Shown here: positions 44,863-53,593 of the stretch, piece by piece
How positions within the stretch are numbered: the stretch's first letter is position 1
Layout: each line of letters begins with the position of its first letter
Source of the DNA: Sphingobium sp. B2D3C
Lineage (GTDB): Bacteria; Pseudomonadota; Alphaproteobacteria; Sphingomonadales; Sphingomonadaceae
Length of the DNA stretch: 64,000 bases
Direction: 5' to 3'
Assembly: GCF_025961835.1 (NCBI RefSeq)
Contig: NZ_JAOQOK010000001.1
Span: 1,736,001 to 1,800,000, forward strand
Notes under the pieces: generated by a model
Database searches by the model: none
Seen by the model: only the letters and a program-made list of their open reading frames with translations
What the model was told of the DNA's origin: nothing
Position numbers and translations under genes: made by a program

Positions 44863-46557
44863 ATGCGTTTCCCTGCTTGCCTGTGCCTTGCCGCAACGCT
44901 GGCCCTGAGTGGCCCGGCGCTGGCCCAGCCCGCGCAGACTCCAGCCGCGCCCGCTGCTCCCGCATCCGAGGCGCCGCAGAGCCCACCCAAGCTGCTCGTC
45001 GTCATCTCCGTCGATCAGTTCTCGACCGACCTGTTCGGCGCCTATCGCAGCGCCTTCACCGGCGGCTTGGCCCGCCTGCAGCAGGGCGTCGTCTTTCCCA
45101 ATGGCTATCAGGGCCACGCCGCCACGGAGACCTGCCCGGGCCACTCGACCATCCTGACCGGTAGCCGCCCCGCCCGCACCGGCATCATCGGCAATGACTG
45201 GATCGACCAGAAGATCGCCCGTGCCGACAAGACGGTCTACTGCGCCGAAGACCCCGAGGTGCCCGGCACGAGCTCGCGGGATTATGCCCCGTCCGTGAAG
45301 ATGCTCCGCGTGCCGACACTCGGCGGCTATATGAAGGCGCAGAACCCGGCGGCGAAGGTGGTGTCCGTCTCCGGAAAGGATCGCTCGGCGATCATGATGG
45401 GCGGGCCGGTGGTCGACCAAATCTGGTGGTGGGGCGGCAATGGCTTCACCAGCTATCGAGGAATGCCGCTGACGCCTCTGATCGAGCAGGTGAACGCCGG
45501 GGTGCGCAAGACCTTCGACCAGCCCCGCCCGGCGATGGACGTGCCCGCCTTCTGCAAGACCAATGACCGCGCCGTCCGCCTAACCGACACGCTCAGCGTC
45601 GGTGACGGGCATTTCGCCCGCGCCGGTGGCGATGTTCGCGCCTTCCGCACATCGCCGGAAGCCGATGCCGCCGTTCTGGCGCTCGCCGTCAAGCAGCTGG
45701 AGGCGCAGCAGCTCGGGCGCGGCGACACCACCGACCTGCTGATCGTCGGCCTCTCGGCCACCGACTATATCGGCCATAGCTACGGCAATCGCGGCGCGGA
45801 AATGTGCATCCAGATGTTCGCGCTGGACGATGCCCTCGCCAGCTTCCTGGATCGGCTGGATGCGACCGGCCTCGATTATATGGTGATGCTCACCGCCGAC
45901 CATGGCGGGCCGGACATCCCCGAGCGGCTGCGCGAACAGGCCGTTGCCGACGCCGAGCGCGCGGACCCCGCCCTGTACCCGAGCGCGGTGAGTGCAGCGA
46001 TCAGCGCGCGCACCGGCATCACCGTGCCGCAGGGTAACTTGCTGCTCGGCACCAATCCCTTTGGCGACATCTATGTGAATGCCGCCCTCACCGCCGCCCA
46101 GCGTACCCGCGTCATTGCCGAGGCCAAGGCGTTCTACGCCGCTCACCGGCAAGTCGAGGCCGTCTTCACCCGCAAGGATATCGAGGCCGCGCCGGCCCCC
46201 GCCGGATCGCCGGAAAGCTGGTCGCTCGCGACGATCGCCAAGGCGAGCTACGACCCCGAGCGCTCGGGCGATCTCGTCCTTCTGCTCAAGCCGCGCATCA
46301 TGCCCATCGCGACGCCCGCGCCCGGCTATGTTTCGACCCACGGCAGCCCGTGGGGCTATGATCGCCGGGTGCCGATGCTGTTCTGGCGCAAGGGCCTGAT
46401 GCACATGGAGCAGCCGCAAGCGGTGGAGACGGTGGATATCCTGCCCACGCTGGCCGCGCAGATCGGCGTCACCGTGCCGGCCGACCGGATCGATGGCCGC
46501 TGCCTCGATCTCGATCCCGGCCCGGCGACCCGTTGCCCTGCCCCGCAGGATCGCTAG
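44863..46557 (+). CDS. phoK: PhoK-like (PafA-type) alkaline phosphatase
   Basis: A 564-residue secreted alkaline phosphatase closely matching PhoK of Sphingomonas sp. BSAR-1. Its leader is MRFPACLCLAATLALSGPALAQ, followed by a low-complexity Pro/Ala stretch. Catalytic positions agree with PhoK with an offset of one: nucleophile Thr90 in ATETCPGHS, Asn111 in IIGNDW, Lys172 and Arg174 in SGKDRSA. Zinc ligands appear as SVDQFSTD (Asp51), SATDYIGHSYG, LTADHGG and a late STHGSPWG. It hydrolyses phosphomonoesters to supply phosphate. GGAGAAT precedes the ATG. No PHO box was recognised in the short upstream gap. Confidence 0.92.
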   Translation: MRFPACLCLAATLALSGPALAQPAQTPAAPAAPASEAPQSPPKLLVVISVDQFSTDLFGAYRSAFTGGLARLQQGVVFPNGYQGHAATETCPGHSTILTGSRPARTGIIGNDWIDQKIARADKTVYCAEDPEVPGTSSRDYAPSVKMLRVPTLGGYMKAQNPAAKVVSVSGKDRSAIMMGGPVVDQIWWWGGNGFTSYRGMPLTPLIEQVNAGVRKTFDQPRPAMDVPAFCKTNDRAVRLTDTLSVGDGHFARAGGDVRAFRTSPEADAAVLALAVKQLEAQQLGRGDTTDLLIVGLSATDYIGHSYGNRGAEMCIQMFALDDALASFLDRLDATGLDYMVMLTADHGGPDIPERLREQAVADAERADPALYPSAVSAAISARTGITVPQGNLLLGTNPFGDIYVNAALTAAQRTRVIAEAKAFYAAHRQVEAVFTRKDIEAAPAPAGSPESWSLATIAKASYDPERSGDLVLLLKPRIMPIATPAPGYVSTHGSPWGYDRRVPMLFWRKGLMHMEQPQAVETVDILPTLAAQIGVTVPADRIDGRCLDLDPGPATRCPAPQDR

Positions 46558-46610
46558 ACTGGCCTGAATCGGTCGCAACAAGCAGGACCGGATAAGGAGA
46601 GGCTACACGC

Positions 46611-47561
46611 ATGTCAGGCAAGATCGTCATTACCGGTGCCTCAGGCCAATATGGCCGGGCCGCCACGGACCGGCTGATCGGGAAAGGGCTGGCAGACCAG
46701 CTCATCCTCATCAGCCGCTCGCCGGACAAACTGGCGGACCGCACCGCACAGGGCTGCGACGTGCGCTATGGCGATTATGACAAGCCCGCAACGCTGGCCG
46801 CCGCCGTGCAGGGCGCGGAGAAGATGCTGCTCATTTCCGGCACGCGGGTCGGCGCTCGCGTCGTCCAGCACAAGGCGGCGATCGATGCGGCAGCGACCGC
46901 CGGCGTCCGCCACATTCTCTACACCAGCTTCATCGGCATCGATGACCCGAACAACCCGGCGGAAGTGCGCCACGACCATATCGAGACGGAACAGGCGATG
47001 CGCGCCTCCGGCATGGCCTGGACGGCGCTGCGCGACGCGCATTATGCCGACGCCATGATCCTGATGGCCGGGCCGAACGTGCTGGCGACCGGCAAATGGT
47101 TCAGCAATGCCGGCGAGGGGCGCGAAGCCATGGTTTGGCGCGACGATTGCGTGGACTGTGCCGTCGCCGCGATGACCACGCCGGGCCATGAGAACAAGGT
47201 CTACAACATCACCGGGCCGGAGTTGCAGACCTTTGGCGAGGTTGCCGCGCTCATCACGCAGATCACGGGCTGCCCGGTGGAGCACATTCCCGTCGACGAC
47301 GCGCAGCAATATGCCATCTTCGACAGCATGGGGATTCCGCGGCGCCCAGTCGATGACCAATATGTGAGCGGCATTCCCTGGAACAGCGACGATATGGTGA
47401 CCTTCGGCCGCGCGATCCGCGAAGGCTATCTGGAATTGCGCACCGATGACGTGCAGACGTTGACCGGCCGCCCGGCCCGCTCCGTCCGCCAGATGATCGA
47501 GGAAAATCGCGCGATGCTGATTGAGGCCGCCCGTGGCGAGGCAGCGGCGCAACCGGCATGA
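46611..47561 (+). CDS. NAD(P)H-binding NmrA/QorB-like oxidoreductase
   Basis: A 316-residue atypical SDR. The nucleotide site KIVITGASGQYGRAATDRLIG opens the protein, and ILYTSFIGIDDPNNPAEVRHDHIETEQAMR and YNITGPELQTFGEVAALI follow (given in part), resembling QorB/NmrA-like NADPH:quinone oxidoreductases. The 3' end overlaps the start of a small NTF2-fold gene by 4 bases. The pair may form a catabolic or detoxifying unit, but a substrate cannot be named. Confidence 0.83.
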   Translation: MSGKIVITGASGQYGRAATDRLIGKGLADQLILISRSPDKLADRTAQGCDVRYGDYDKPATLAAAVQGAEKMLLISGTRVGARVVQHKAAIDAAATAGVRHILYTSFIGIDDPNNPAEVRHDHIETEQAMRASGMAWTALRDAHYADAMILMAGPNVLATGKWFSNAGEGREAMVWRDDCVDCAVAAMTTPGHENKVYNITGPELQTFGEVAALITQITGCPVEHIPVDDAQQYAIFDSMGIPRRPVDDQYVSGIPWNSDDMVTFGRAIREGYLELRTDDVQTLTGRPARSVRQMIEENRAMLIEAARGEAAAQPA

Positions 47562-47962
47562 ACCGCGCCGATTACGAGCGGTATCTCGCGGCGTTCAATG
47601 CCAAGGATTATGACGCGGTCTGCGACTTTTATGCAGAGCCGATGGACATGCGCTTCTTCGGCGTCGCGCTGCAATCCCGCGAGGACATGAAGCGCTTCTA
47701 CAGCTTCCTCCACGCCCATGTTCATGAGAGCGTGCGGGTGCTCAATTTCGCATCGAGCGACACCCTGACGGCCGTCGACGCCATCGTGCGCATCGAGGCC
47801 TATCGCGACCTCGACCGGGCGACGCTCGATGCCAATGGCGCGGGCGGGTTGTTCCCGATCAAGGCCGGCGAGGTGCAGGAGATGCGGCAGTTCATCTTCT
47901 ACACCCTGCGCGACGGGCTGATTGTGGACGTCGCCTGCGCGCTGGCGCCGCCGCCCGGCTGA
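47558..47962 (+). CDS. NTF2-like/SnoaL-like small protein
   Basis: A 134-residue protein with the SnoaL/NTF2-like pattern: YERYLAAFNAKDYDAVCDFYAE at the start, VHESVRVLNFASSDTLTAVDAIVRIE in the middle and MRQFIFYTLRDGLIVDVACA at the end (given in part). Such domains serve as isomerases, dehydratases or binding partners. Its ATG overlaps the oxidoreductase stop by 4 bases, so both are translated together. Role unknown. Confidence 0.8.
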   Translation: MNRADYERYLAAFNAKDYDAVCDFYAEPMDMRFFGVALQSREDMKRFYSFLHAHVHESVRVLNFASSDTLTAVDAIVRIEAYRDLDRATLDANGAGGLFPIKAGEVQEMRQFIFYTLRDGLIVDVACALAPPPG

Positions 47963-47980
47963 CCGGCGCGGCAACCGGCT

Positions 47981-48214
47981 TTAGCGATAGGGCGACTGCG
48001 TGCGGCTCACATAGAGCGGCGAGCGCGCGACCGGGCCGCTGACGACCATCGCCTTCATGCCCTTGCGCACCTTGTCGGCATCGATGACATTGTTGAGAAC
48101 CGCGCGCGTCTGGCCGCTGGGCAGTGGCTCGACTACCGAAAGGCCGATGCCAGCCTTGGCACAATAAGCCAGCACATCCGCTTCCGGGGCGGCGAGGATG
48201 ACGACGCGGCTCAT
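47981..48214 (-). CDS. Small hypothetical protein, pair member 2
   Basis: A 77-residue ORF starting MSRVVILAAPEADVLAYCAKAG. It overlaps the stop of the upstream small gene by 4 bases (ATGA), the usual sign of a translated operon. One hydrophobic start and a basic C-terminus (VARSPLYVSRTQSPYR) are seen; no known domain. It is convergent with the NTF2-like gene, 18 bases away. Conservation would have to be checked to be sure it is real. Confidence 0.55.
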   Translation of the reverse strand: MSRVVILAAPEADVLAYCAKAGIGLSVVEPLPSGQTRAVLNNVIDADKVRKGMKAMVVSGPVARSPLYVSRTQSPYR

Positions 48215-48417
48215 GCGGCGAGGCTCCCCTGCTGCGCGAACACCGCGCGCATCGCCGTGGCCGAGCGCAGACGGTAGGGATAGGGATGCGCCTTGATGCG
48301 GGCGGACACAGAGCATGCCGCTTCCCGCGCAGCATGATGGCGCTGGCTGCAGCCGGCGAACTGGGCATCGATCAGCGCGCGCTGCTGATCGTGCAAAAGG
48401 CGATTGAAATCTTCCAT
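48211..48417 (-). CDS. Small hypothetical protein, pair member 1
   Basis: A 68-residue ORF starting MEDFNRLLHDQQRALIDA, with GGGAG 7 bases before the ATG. The protein is basic, with one Cys early and one mid-sequence (AGCSQRHHAAREAACSV), and has no recognised domain. Its stop overlaps the next start by 4 bases. The good ribosome-binding site and coupling make it a likely real gene; function unknown. Confidence 0.55.
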   Translation of the reverse strand: MEDFNRLLHDQQRALIDAQFAGCSQRHHAAREAACSVSARIKAHPYPYRLRSATAMRAVFAQQGSLAA

Positions 48418-48573
48418 GAGCGTCTCCCGACACGGCAAGCGGGAGCACGACGGTCTCTCAGTTATCGCGACAGCTTGCGAGCAGGGTTCGCGCTAATGGC
48501 GTCGCCCTAGCAGCTAATGTGTCATCTGTCGCACGCAATCGCCTCGGCAACAGCCCAGCGCACCGCGCGCGGA

Positions 48574-49071
48574 TCAGGTCAGCGCATAATAGCGCACCAG
48601 ATTGCCATCCGGCTTGCGCTCGCCCACGCCCACGAAGACATGGCGGGTCATCCAGTCATATTTGCCCTTGCTCGTCTCGAAGGTCGGCTGCGCGCGCAGA
48701 TAATAATCCTCATGCGCGACCGGCTCGCCGCCCTCGAAGGCCCAGGCGCGCAGCCTTGCCATGGAGTCCGGCTTGCGACCCCAGAGATAGCCCTTGTTCT
48801 GCATGTAGATGATCTCGCCATCGTCGGTTTCAAGCAGATAGCGGGCATCGAACACGGCGGTATCGTCATCGCGGAAATGGGCGTAATCGCCGCCGGAATT
48901 GGGCACGGCCCGCCCCCGCAGCCGCGGCCCCTCGAAATGCCCTTCATCCACGAGCACCGCCGAGCGGAAGCCGCCATTATGGACATTGGGCACGCCGAAG
49001 ACCCGCGTGAACATGAGGCGGCACTCGAAGGCGAACTCAAGCACGGGCTGGTCGAGGGTCGAGAAGGACAT
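48574..49071 (-). CDS. DUF3237 domain protein
   Basis: A 165-residue DUF3237 protein, a small beta-barrel family of uncertain function found beside aromatic and steroid catabolic genes. Family segments are LEFAFECRLMFTRVFGVPNVHNGG, VPNSGGDYAHFRDDDTAVFDARYLLET and YDWMTRHVFVGVG (given in part). The start MSFSTLDQP at 49071 lies 17 bases after the stop of the gene upstream, in one minus-strand operon with it and the aldehyde dehydrogenase. A binding or isomerase role in the pathway is only a guess. Confidence 0.8.
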   Translation of the reverse strand: MSFSTLDQPVLEFAFECRLMFTRVFGVPNVHNGGFRSAVLVDEGHFEGPRLRGRAVPNSGGDYAHFRDDDTAVFDARYLLETDDGEIIYMQNKGYLWGRKPDSMARLRAWAFEGGEPVAHEDYYLRAQPTFETSKGKYDWMTRHVFVGVGERKPDGNLVRYYALT

Positions 49072-49088
49072 GGCGGCTCCTTGGACGA

Positions 49089-49970
49089 TCAGGCGGCGCG
49101 GGCGCCCGCGTCCGGGCGAGCATCCCACGGGCTGGGCATATGATAGGGCACGGTGATGAAATTCGCTTCGATCTGGCAGATCATGCCGTGATCGATCTTG
49201 AACAGCTCGGCGAGATAATAGCTATGCGGCCGGCGGATGTGCGAGCGGACCTGCGTGCCGTCGGTCAGCGTGTAATGATCCAGCCGCCCGCAATGATCGA
49301 TGAAGCCATAGGCCAGCACCAGCCCCCGCTCCTCGTCCACCAGCGGAAAGCGGCGGCCGCGCAGGCGATCGTCATAGCGGTAATTGCCGGTGCGGAACTG
49401 CGCCTCGCACGGCAGGCCGGCAACCGGCACCAGCTTGGCGAACTCGGGATTGTTGGTGGTCTGCACGCCATTTTCGACGCGGTTGCAATCGGGGTGGAAT
49501 TTCGTGCGGATCGTCCCGTCATTGCGCTGCAAGGTCTCGAAATAACCATCTGACAAGGCGATCATTTCCGCGCGGGAGACGGGCGCCTCGACGGCGGCAT
49601 TGAGGATCGGCTTGTCGTAGAAGCGCTGGTTCTCGAACACCGGCGAGCTGTCCACCTGCCGCACCACGATGGTCTCGGCCTCCGCCACCCGGCCCGCCTC
49701 GTCCAGCCCGAGGCGCACGGTATACGCGCTCTCGTCCAGCGGCTCGACCGCCGTGCCGAAATAACCGACCTGTCGCGTCTGTTCATCGGCGAACATCAGG
49801 CGATAGTCGCCCAGCCGCTCGATGGTGCCCCACAAGCCATCGTCGGGCTTCAGGCGGACATTATTCTCGGTGATGAACGGGTCGGGCGCCCAGTTCACGG
49901 CGCCGGGGTCTTTGCGCCCCAGCGCCGCGAGATAGGCCTCCAGCGCGTCATATAGCGCCGCGCGGCTCAT
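49089..49970 (-). CDS. Conserved hypothetical protein in aldehyde dehydrogenase operon
   Basis: A 293-residue soluble protein without signal peptide that I do not recognise securely. It contains two NTF2-like stretches: one near the start (LYDALEAYLAALGRKDPGAV, then ITENNVRLKPDDGLWGTIERL) and one later (EMIALSDGYFETLQRNDGT, then CNRVENGVQTTNNPEFA). The form is like fungal and bacterial DUF8021-type proteins. It starts at 49970, 11 bases after the aldehyde dehydrogenase stop, and precedes the DUF3237 gene. A catabolic role follows from the company it keeps. Confidence 0.7.
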   Translation of the reverse strand: MSRAALYDALEAYLAALGRKDPGAVNWAPDPFITENNVRLKPDDGLWGTIERLGDYRLMFADEQTRQVGYFGTAVEPLDESAYTVRLGLDEAGRVAEAETIVVRQVDSSPVFENQRFYDKPILNAAVEAPVSRAEMIALSDGYFETLQRNDGTIRTKFHPDCNRVENGVQTTNNPEFAKLVPVAGLPCEAQFRTGNYRYDDRLRGRRFPLVDEERGLVLAYGFIDHCGRLDHYTLTDGTQVRSHIRRPHSYYLAELFKIDHGMICQIEANFITVPYHMPSPWDARPDAGARAA

Positions 49971-49981
49971 CCCCTTTTGGC

Positions 49982-51460
49982 TCACGCCGCGTTGACCGGC
50001 GCGTCCATGTACATGGCCTTGATCTCCAGATAGGCCATCAGCCCGTCCACGCCGCCTTCGCGGCCGATGCCGGACTGCTTGTAGCCACCGAAAGGCAGGC
50101 CCCAATCGACCTTCAGCCCGTTCTGGCCGATACCGCCGGTGCGGATGCGCCGGGCGACGTCGAACGCGGCCTGCGCATCCTTGGTCAGCACTGAGCCCGA
50201 GAGGCCGTAATTGCTGTCATTGGCGACGGCGATGGCCTCCTCCTCATTATCCACCGGGATGATGCTGAGGACCGGGCCGAAGATTTCCTCCTGGGCGATC
50301 CTCGACTTGTTATCGACATTCTTGAAGAGCGTTGGCTCGATGAAATAGCCCTGGTTGAGATGCTTGGGGCGGTTGCCACCGGTCACCAGATCGGCCGTCT
50401 TCTTGCCTTCCTCAATATAGCTTTCCACGCGCTCGAGCTGACGTTTCATCGCGAGCGGGCCGAGCTGCGTCGTCGGATCGTCCGAATAGCCGATCTTCAC
50501 CTTCTGCATTTCCGTCGCAATGGCATCGGCAATCTCGTCCTGCCGGCCGCGCGGGACGATCAGCCGGCTGAGCATCGCGCAGACCTGCCCGGAGAGCAGG
50601 CTGATCGTCTGCGTCATCAGCTTGGCCGTCTCCTCGGCGGAGAAATCGTCGCGCACGATGGCAGCGGACTTACCGCCCAGCTCCAACGTGCAGCGCGCGA
50701 TCCGCTCGCCGCACACGCTGGCGATGCGCTTGCCCGCGACGGTGGAACCGGTGAAGCTCACCTTGTCCACGCCGGGATTGCAGACGAGATGATCGCTCGC
50801 CTCGCGATGACCGCAGACGAGATTGACGACGCCCGCCGGCACGCCCGCCGCCTCGCACGCCTCGGCAATGATATAGGCCTCCAGCGGCGTCTCCGGCGAG
50901 GGCTTCATGATGACCGTGCAGCCCGTGATGAGCGCATTGGCGACCTTGGAGGCCATGATGCCATAAGGCCCGTTCCACGGCGCGATGGATGCGACCACGC
51001 CGACCGGCTCATAGACGAGATAGGCAGCGGCAGCGGCCTGCGTCTCGCGCTGCTGGACATACTGGAAGTTGGCACCCACCTCGCGAGTCTGATCGAACTG
51101 CATGGTTGCGCCGGCGACCATGCCGGGCGCGAAGCTCGCGAGGCCACCCATCTGCGCGGTCCAGGCCTTGGCCAACTCGCTCGCGCGGCTCTGCAGATGC
51201 GCAGTGATCTTCTTCATGATCTCGTTGCGCTCAGCAACGCTCATGCGCGGCCACGGACCGTGGTCGAAGGCAGCGCGGGCGGCGGCAACGGCAGCGTCCA
51301 TGTCCGCCTCATCGGCTTCCGCCACGGCGCCGACCACCTGCTCGGTGTTCGGCGAAACCAGCTCGATGAACCGCCCGCTGTTAGGCGCGCGCCATTGCCC
51401 GTTGATCCAGACCTTGCCGGGCTCCTTCACGAACACGCCTTCGGGATTATGTCCTGCCAC
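49982..51460 (-). CDS. NAD(P)-dependent aldehyde dehydrogenase
   Basis: A 492-residue aldehyde dehydrogenase, oxidising an aldehyde to the acid. Catalytic and cofactor elements are complete: NAD site IAPWNGPYGIMASKVANAL, KPSPETPLEA, GSTVAGKRIASVCGE, general base Glu in LELGGKSAAI, nucleophile Cys in LSGQVCAMLSR, and EEIFGPVLSIIPVD. It resembles the aromatic/aliphatic aldehyde dehydrogenases found in sphingomonad catabolic operons. It leads the operon with the hypothetical and DUF3237 genes. Substrate is not evident from sequence. Confidence 0.92.
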   Translation of the reverse strand: MAGHNPEGVFVKEPGKVWINGQWRAPNSGRFIELVSPNTEQVVGAVAEADEADMDAAVAAARAAFDHGPWPRMSVAERNEIMKKITAHLQSRASELAKAWTAQMGGLASFAPGMVAGATMQFDQTREVGANFQYVQQRETQAAAAAYLVYEPVGVVASIAPWNGPYGIMASKVANALITGCTVIMKPSPETPLEAYIIAEACEAAGVPAGVVNLVCGHREASDHLVCNPGVDKVSFTGSTVAGKRIASVCGERIARCTLELGGKSAAIVRDDFSAEETAKLMTQTISLLSGQVCAMLSRLIVPRGRQDEIADAIATEMQKVKIGYSDDPTTQLGPLAMKRQLERVESYIEEGKKTADLVTGGNRPKHLNQGYFIEPTLFKNVDNKSRIAQEEIFGPVLSIIPVDNEEEAIAVANDSNYGLSGSVLTKDAQAAFDVARRIRTGGIGQNGLKVDWGLPFGGYKQSGIGREGGVDGLMAYLEIKAMYMDAPVNAA

Positions 51461-51765
51461 GCTCTCTCTCCTTCAATTCATAGCCCGGCGTCGCCGCCTT
51501 CTGGGGAGCGGACTGCCCGGATGCTGACGACCTGCACGCCGCCGGATTCGATGGCGCGGATGCTAAGGATTGCGGGCGTGGGTGCAAGGGGAAAGCGGTG
51601 ATGGATGAGCGGAGAGGTTGACTTTGTCTGAGCCACTGCACCTTCAAATTGCGCTGTGCGCTTGCGCACCGACTTATGACTCGACTCGTCCGTCTTTTTA
51701 TGTGGCTTTGTAAGCGTACTGCATCCTGCGCAGCACACCATGTTACAGTCGCTAATGGGTGGAAA
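51461..51765. other. Intergenic region, transition into AT-richer DNA
   Basis: About 305 bases between the aldehyde dehydrogenase start and the HEPN-like gene. The left half has normal composition and must carry the dehydrogenase promoter. From about 51.64 kb the sequence becomes visibly AT-richer. In-frame upstream starts for the next gene exist at 51649 (TTG) and 51676 (ATG). No repeat, tRNA or integrase remnant was seen. Confidence 0.5.
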
Positions 51766-52371
51766 ATGCCTCGCAAGCCTCCTTTGAAGGACTTCTACTG
51801 GCCCCTTGGCGGCTTGGATTATGGGCATGAGGTTCGCGACTTATTCCCTCAAGAAGCAGAACTCCTTGGAGTTATTGCGATCATGTGGAACCGGCAAGAG
51901 GGAGCATTGCGCAGGCTTTTTCTGGAAATTTTAGCGCCTCGGTCTCATTCATACGGCGAGGCCATTTGGGACCGTCAACCGACACATCACGCACGAAGGG
52001 ATTTATTGGCGCTAGCTCGTGAAACTGCAGGTCTTACTGACCGCCAACGAGGTGTGTTGGACTGGGTGATTGAGAAAACCAAAACCTTAGCTGACCGGCG
52101 CAATGAACTTATCCACGCCGAATTTGTAGTTCACAGCCGAACTGATGTTCTCCACGCAAAGATCAAATCGCCTCGCTCTAGCAAACCGCCAAAGCATCAA
52201 AAAGCCTCACCAAATGATTTGGAAAAGATCGTAAATGATCTTAATGTTTTACTTCAGGCCACGGAGGCATCTTGGGTCGAATTTTTGGCGCCGGAGAAGA
52301 AACTTCAATGGGATAATCTGCTCAAGGCTTCTGAACCAGGAAATCCGTCCCCTAGAAACCAGTCCGACTAA
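51766..52371 (+). CDS. HEPN-like hypothetical protein in AT-rich islet
   Basis: A 201-residue protein, from MPRKPPLKDFYW, coded in DNA clearly richer in A+T than its surroundings and with different codon use. No named family is recognised. The helical centre with LGVIAIMWNRQEGALRRLFLE and later LADRRNELIHAEFVV carries an R-N-x3-H signature (Rx4H) of HEPN domains, many of which are RNases or nucleotide-binding toxins in defence systems. The C-terminus is Lys/Ser-rich then helical. No antitoxin partner gene adjoins it. The start could be further upstream (51649 or 51676). Confidence 0.6.
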   Translation: MPRKPPLKDFYWPLGGLDYGHEVRDLFPQEAELLGVIAIMWNRQEGALRRLFLEILAPRSHSYGEAIWDRQPTHHARRDLLALARETAGLTDRQRGVLDWVIEKTKTLADRRNELIHAEFVVHSRTDVLHAKIKSPRSSKPPKHQKASPNDLEKIVNDLNVLLQATEASWVEFLAPEKKLQWDNLLKASEPGNPSPRNQSD

Positions 52372-52598
52372 GGCCAGCCGATGCCTGACTCACCATTGAA
52401 CGAGGTGGGGGGTTAACATCTACACCTCGCGAGATAGCTACTCCTCGTCGACTACCGATGCGGACCGTAAGAACCAAGCACCCCAATGATTGCAAAATCC
52501 AACCATATTGACTCGATCCTGTAACCGGCTCACACTCCGCGCCGATAACCGCCGCAGACTCAAGCAAGCACAGGCGGGAGAGACGAGAGAGGACGCCC

Positions 52599-53510
52599 AT
52601 GATCACCGTCAATCAGCTTCATCCCCTGTTCTTCGGCGAGATCGTCGGGGCGGACCTCAAGGCCGAGCCGACCGAGGATCTGCGCCAGGCGGTGCAGGAT
52701 GCGATGGACAAGCACATCGTCTGCGTCGTGCGGCAGGGGCCGATCACGGATGAGGAGCATATCCGCTTCGCCCGGCTGTTCGGGCCGCTGGAATATCCGC
52801 CCAATTACGGCAAGCGCCCGGCGGGCCGGATCGCGCCGGAACTGTTCTCGGCCGGCAATCTCGATCCTGATGGCAATATCAAGCCGCTGACCCCGGCCAA
52901 TGCAAACATCGCCAAGGGTGCCGAGCGCTTTCATGCGGACAGCTCGTTCAACCCCCTGCCCTCCAAATGGTCGATGCTGCGCGGCGTTGAGTGTCCTCCT
53001 TCGGAGGTCGGCGGCGACACGCTGTTCCTCGATCTGCGCGCGGCTTATGACGATCTGCCGCAGGCGATGAAGGAAAAGGTGGATGGCATGACCGGCATCC
53101 ACGATTTCTGGCGCGGCCGCCAATATGCCGGGCTTGAGGTCACCGAGGAAATGAAGGCCGCGATGCCGATGCCGCCGGTGCATCATCCGCTGGTGCGTGA
53201 GGCGCCGCTGGGGCGCAAGGCACTGTTCGTCGGCGGGCATTGCGTGGGCGTGGTCGGCATGAGCGACGATGAGGGCCACGCCTTTGTGGAAGAGCTGTAC
53301 GCTCATGTGACTCAGCCCAAATATATCCACCGCCACCAGTGGACCGAAGGCGACATCGTGATCTGGGACAATCGCTACGCCCTGCACGCCGCGACGCCGC
53401 TGGAGACGGACCAGTATCGCCGCGACATGCGCCGCGCGACGCTCAACGAGAGCGGCGAGGAAGGCGACACCTATGAGTTCCGCCGGCGTCAGTCCGAGGC
53501 GGTTCACTGA
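52599..53510 (+). CDS. TauD/TfdA-family Fe(II)/2-oxoglutarate dioxygenase
   Basis: A 303-residue dioxygenase that couples 2-oxoglutarate oxidation to hydroxylation, often cleaving aryl ethers or sulfonates. The iron triad is HxD in RFHADSSFNP and the distal His in RYALHAATPLE, and the 2-oxoglutarate Arg is in RRDMRRATL. AGAGAGG precedes the ATG. The 227 bases before it (52372-52598) hold no gene. It is near an SDR and a LigF-like GST, suggesting an aromatic ether substrate, but this is inference. Confidence 0.9.
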   Translation: MITVNQLHPLFFGEIVGADLKAEPTEDLRQAVQDAMDKHIVCVVRQGPITDEEHIRFARLFGPLEYPPNYGKRPAGRIAPELFSAGNLDPDGNIKPLTPANANIAKGAERFHADSSFNPLPSKWSMLRGVECPPSEVGGDTLFLDLRAAYDDLPQAMKEKVDGMTGIHDFWRGRQYAGLEVTEEMKAAMPMPPVHHPLVREAPLGRKALFVGGHCVGVVGMSDDEGHAFVEELYAHVTQPKYIHRHQWTEGDIVIWDNRYALHAATPLETDQYRRDMRRATLNESGEEGDTYEFRRRQSEAVH

Positions 53511-53593
53511 GCGCCTGTGCGGTTCTCAACCGCGCGCTGACTGGCGCCATGCCCGGTAACGACCTGCTTGGCGTCCCGGCGCGCGCCGGGGGT

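Noticed and set aside
42658..45420. A 920-codon frame for the DsbD-like protein
   Set aside because: The extra N-terminal part is antisense to phoK and lies before a clear signal peptide; the start near 44817 is used.
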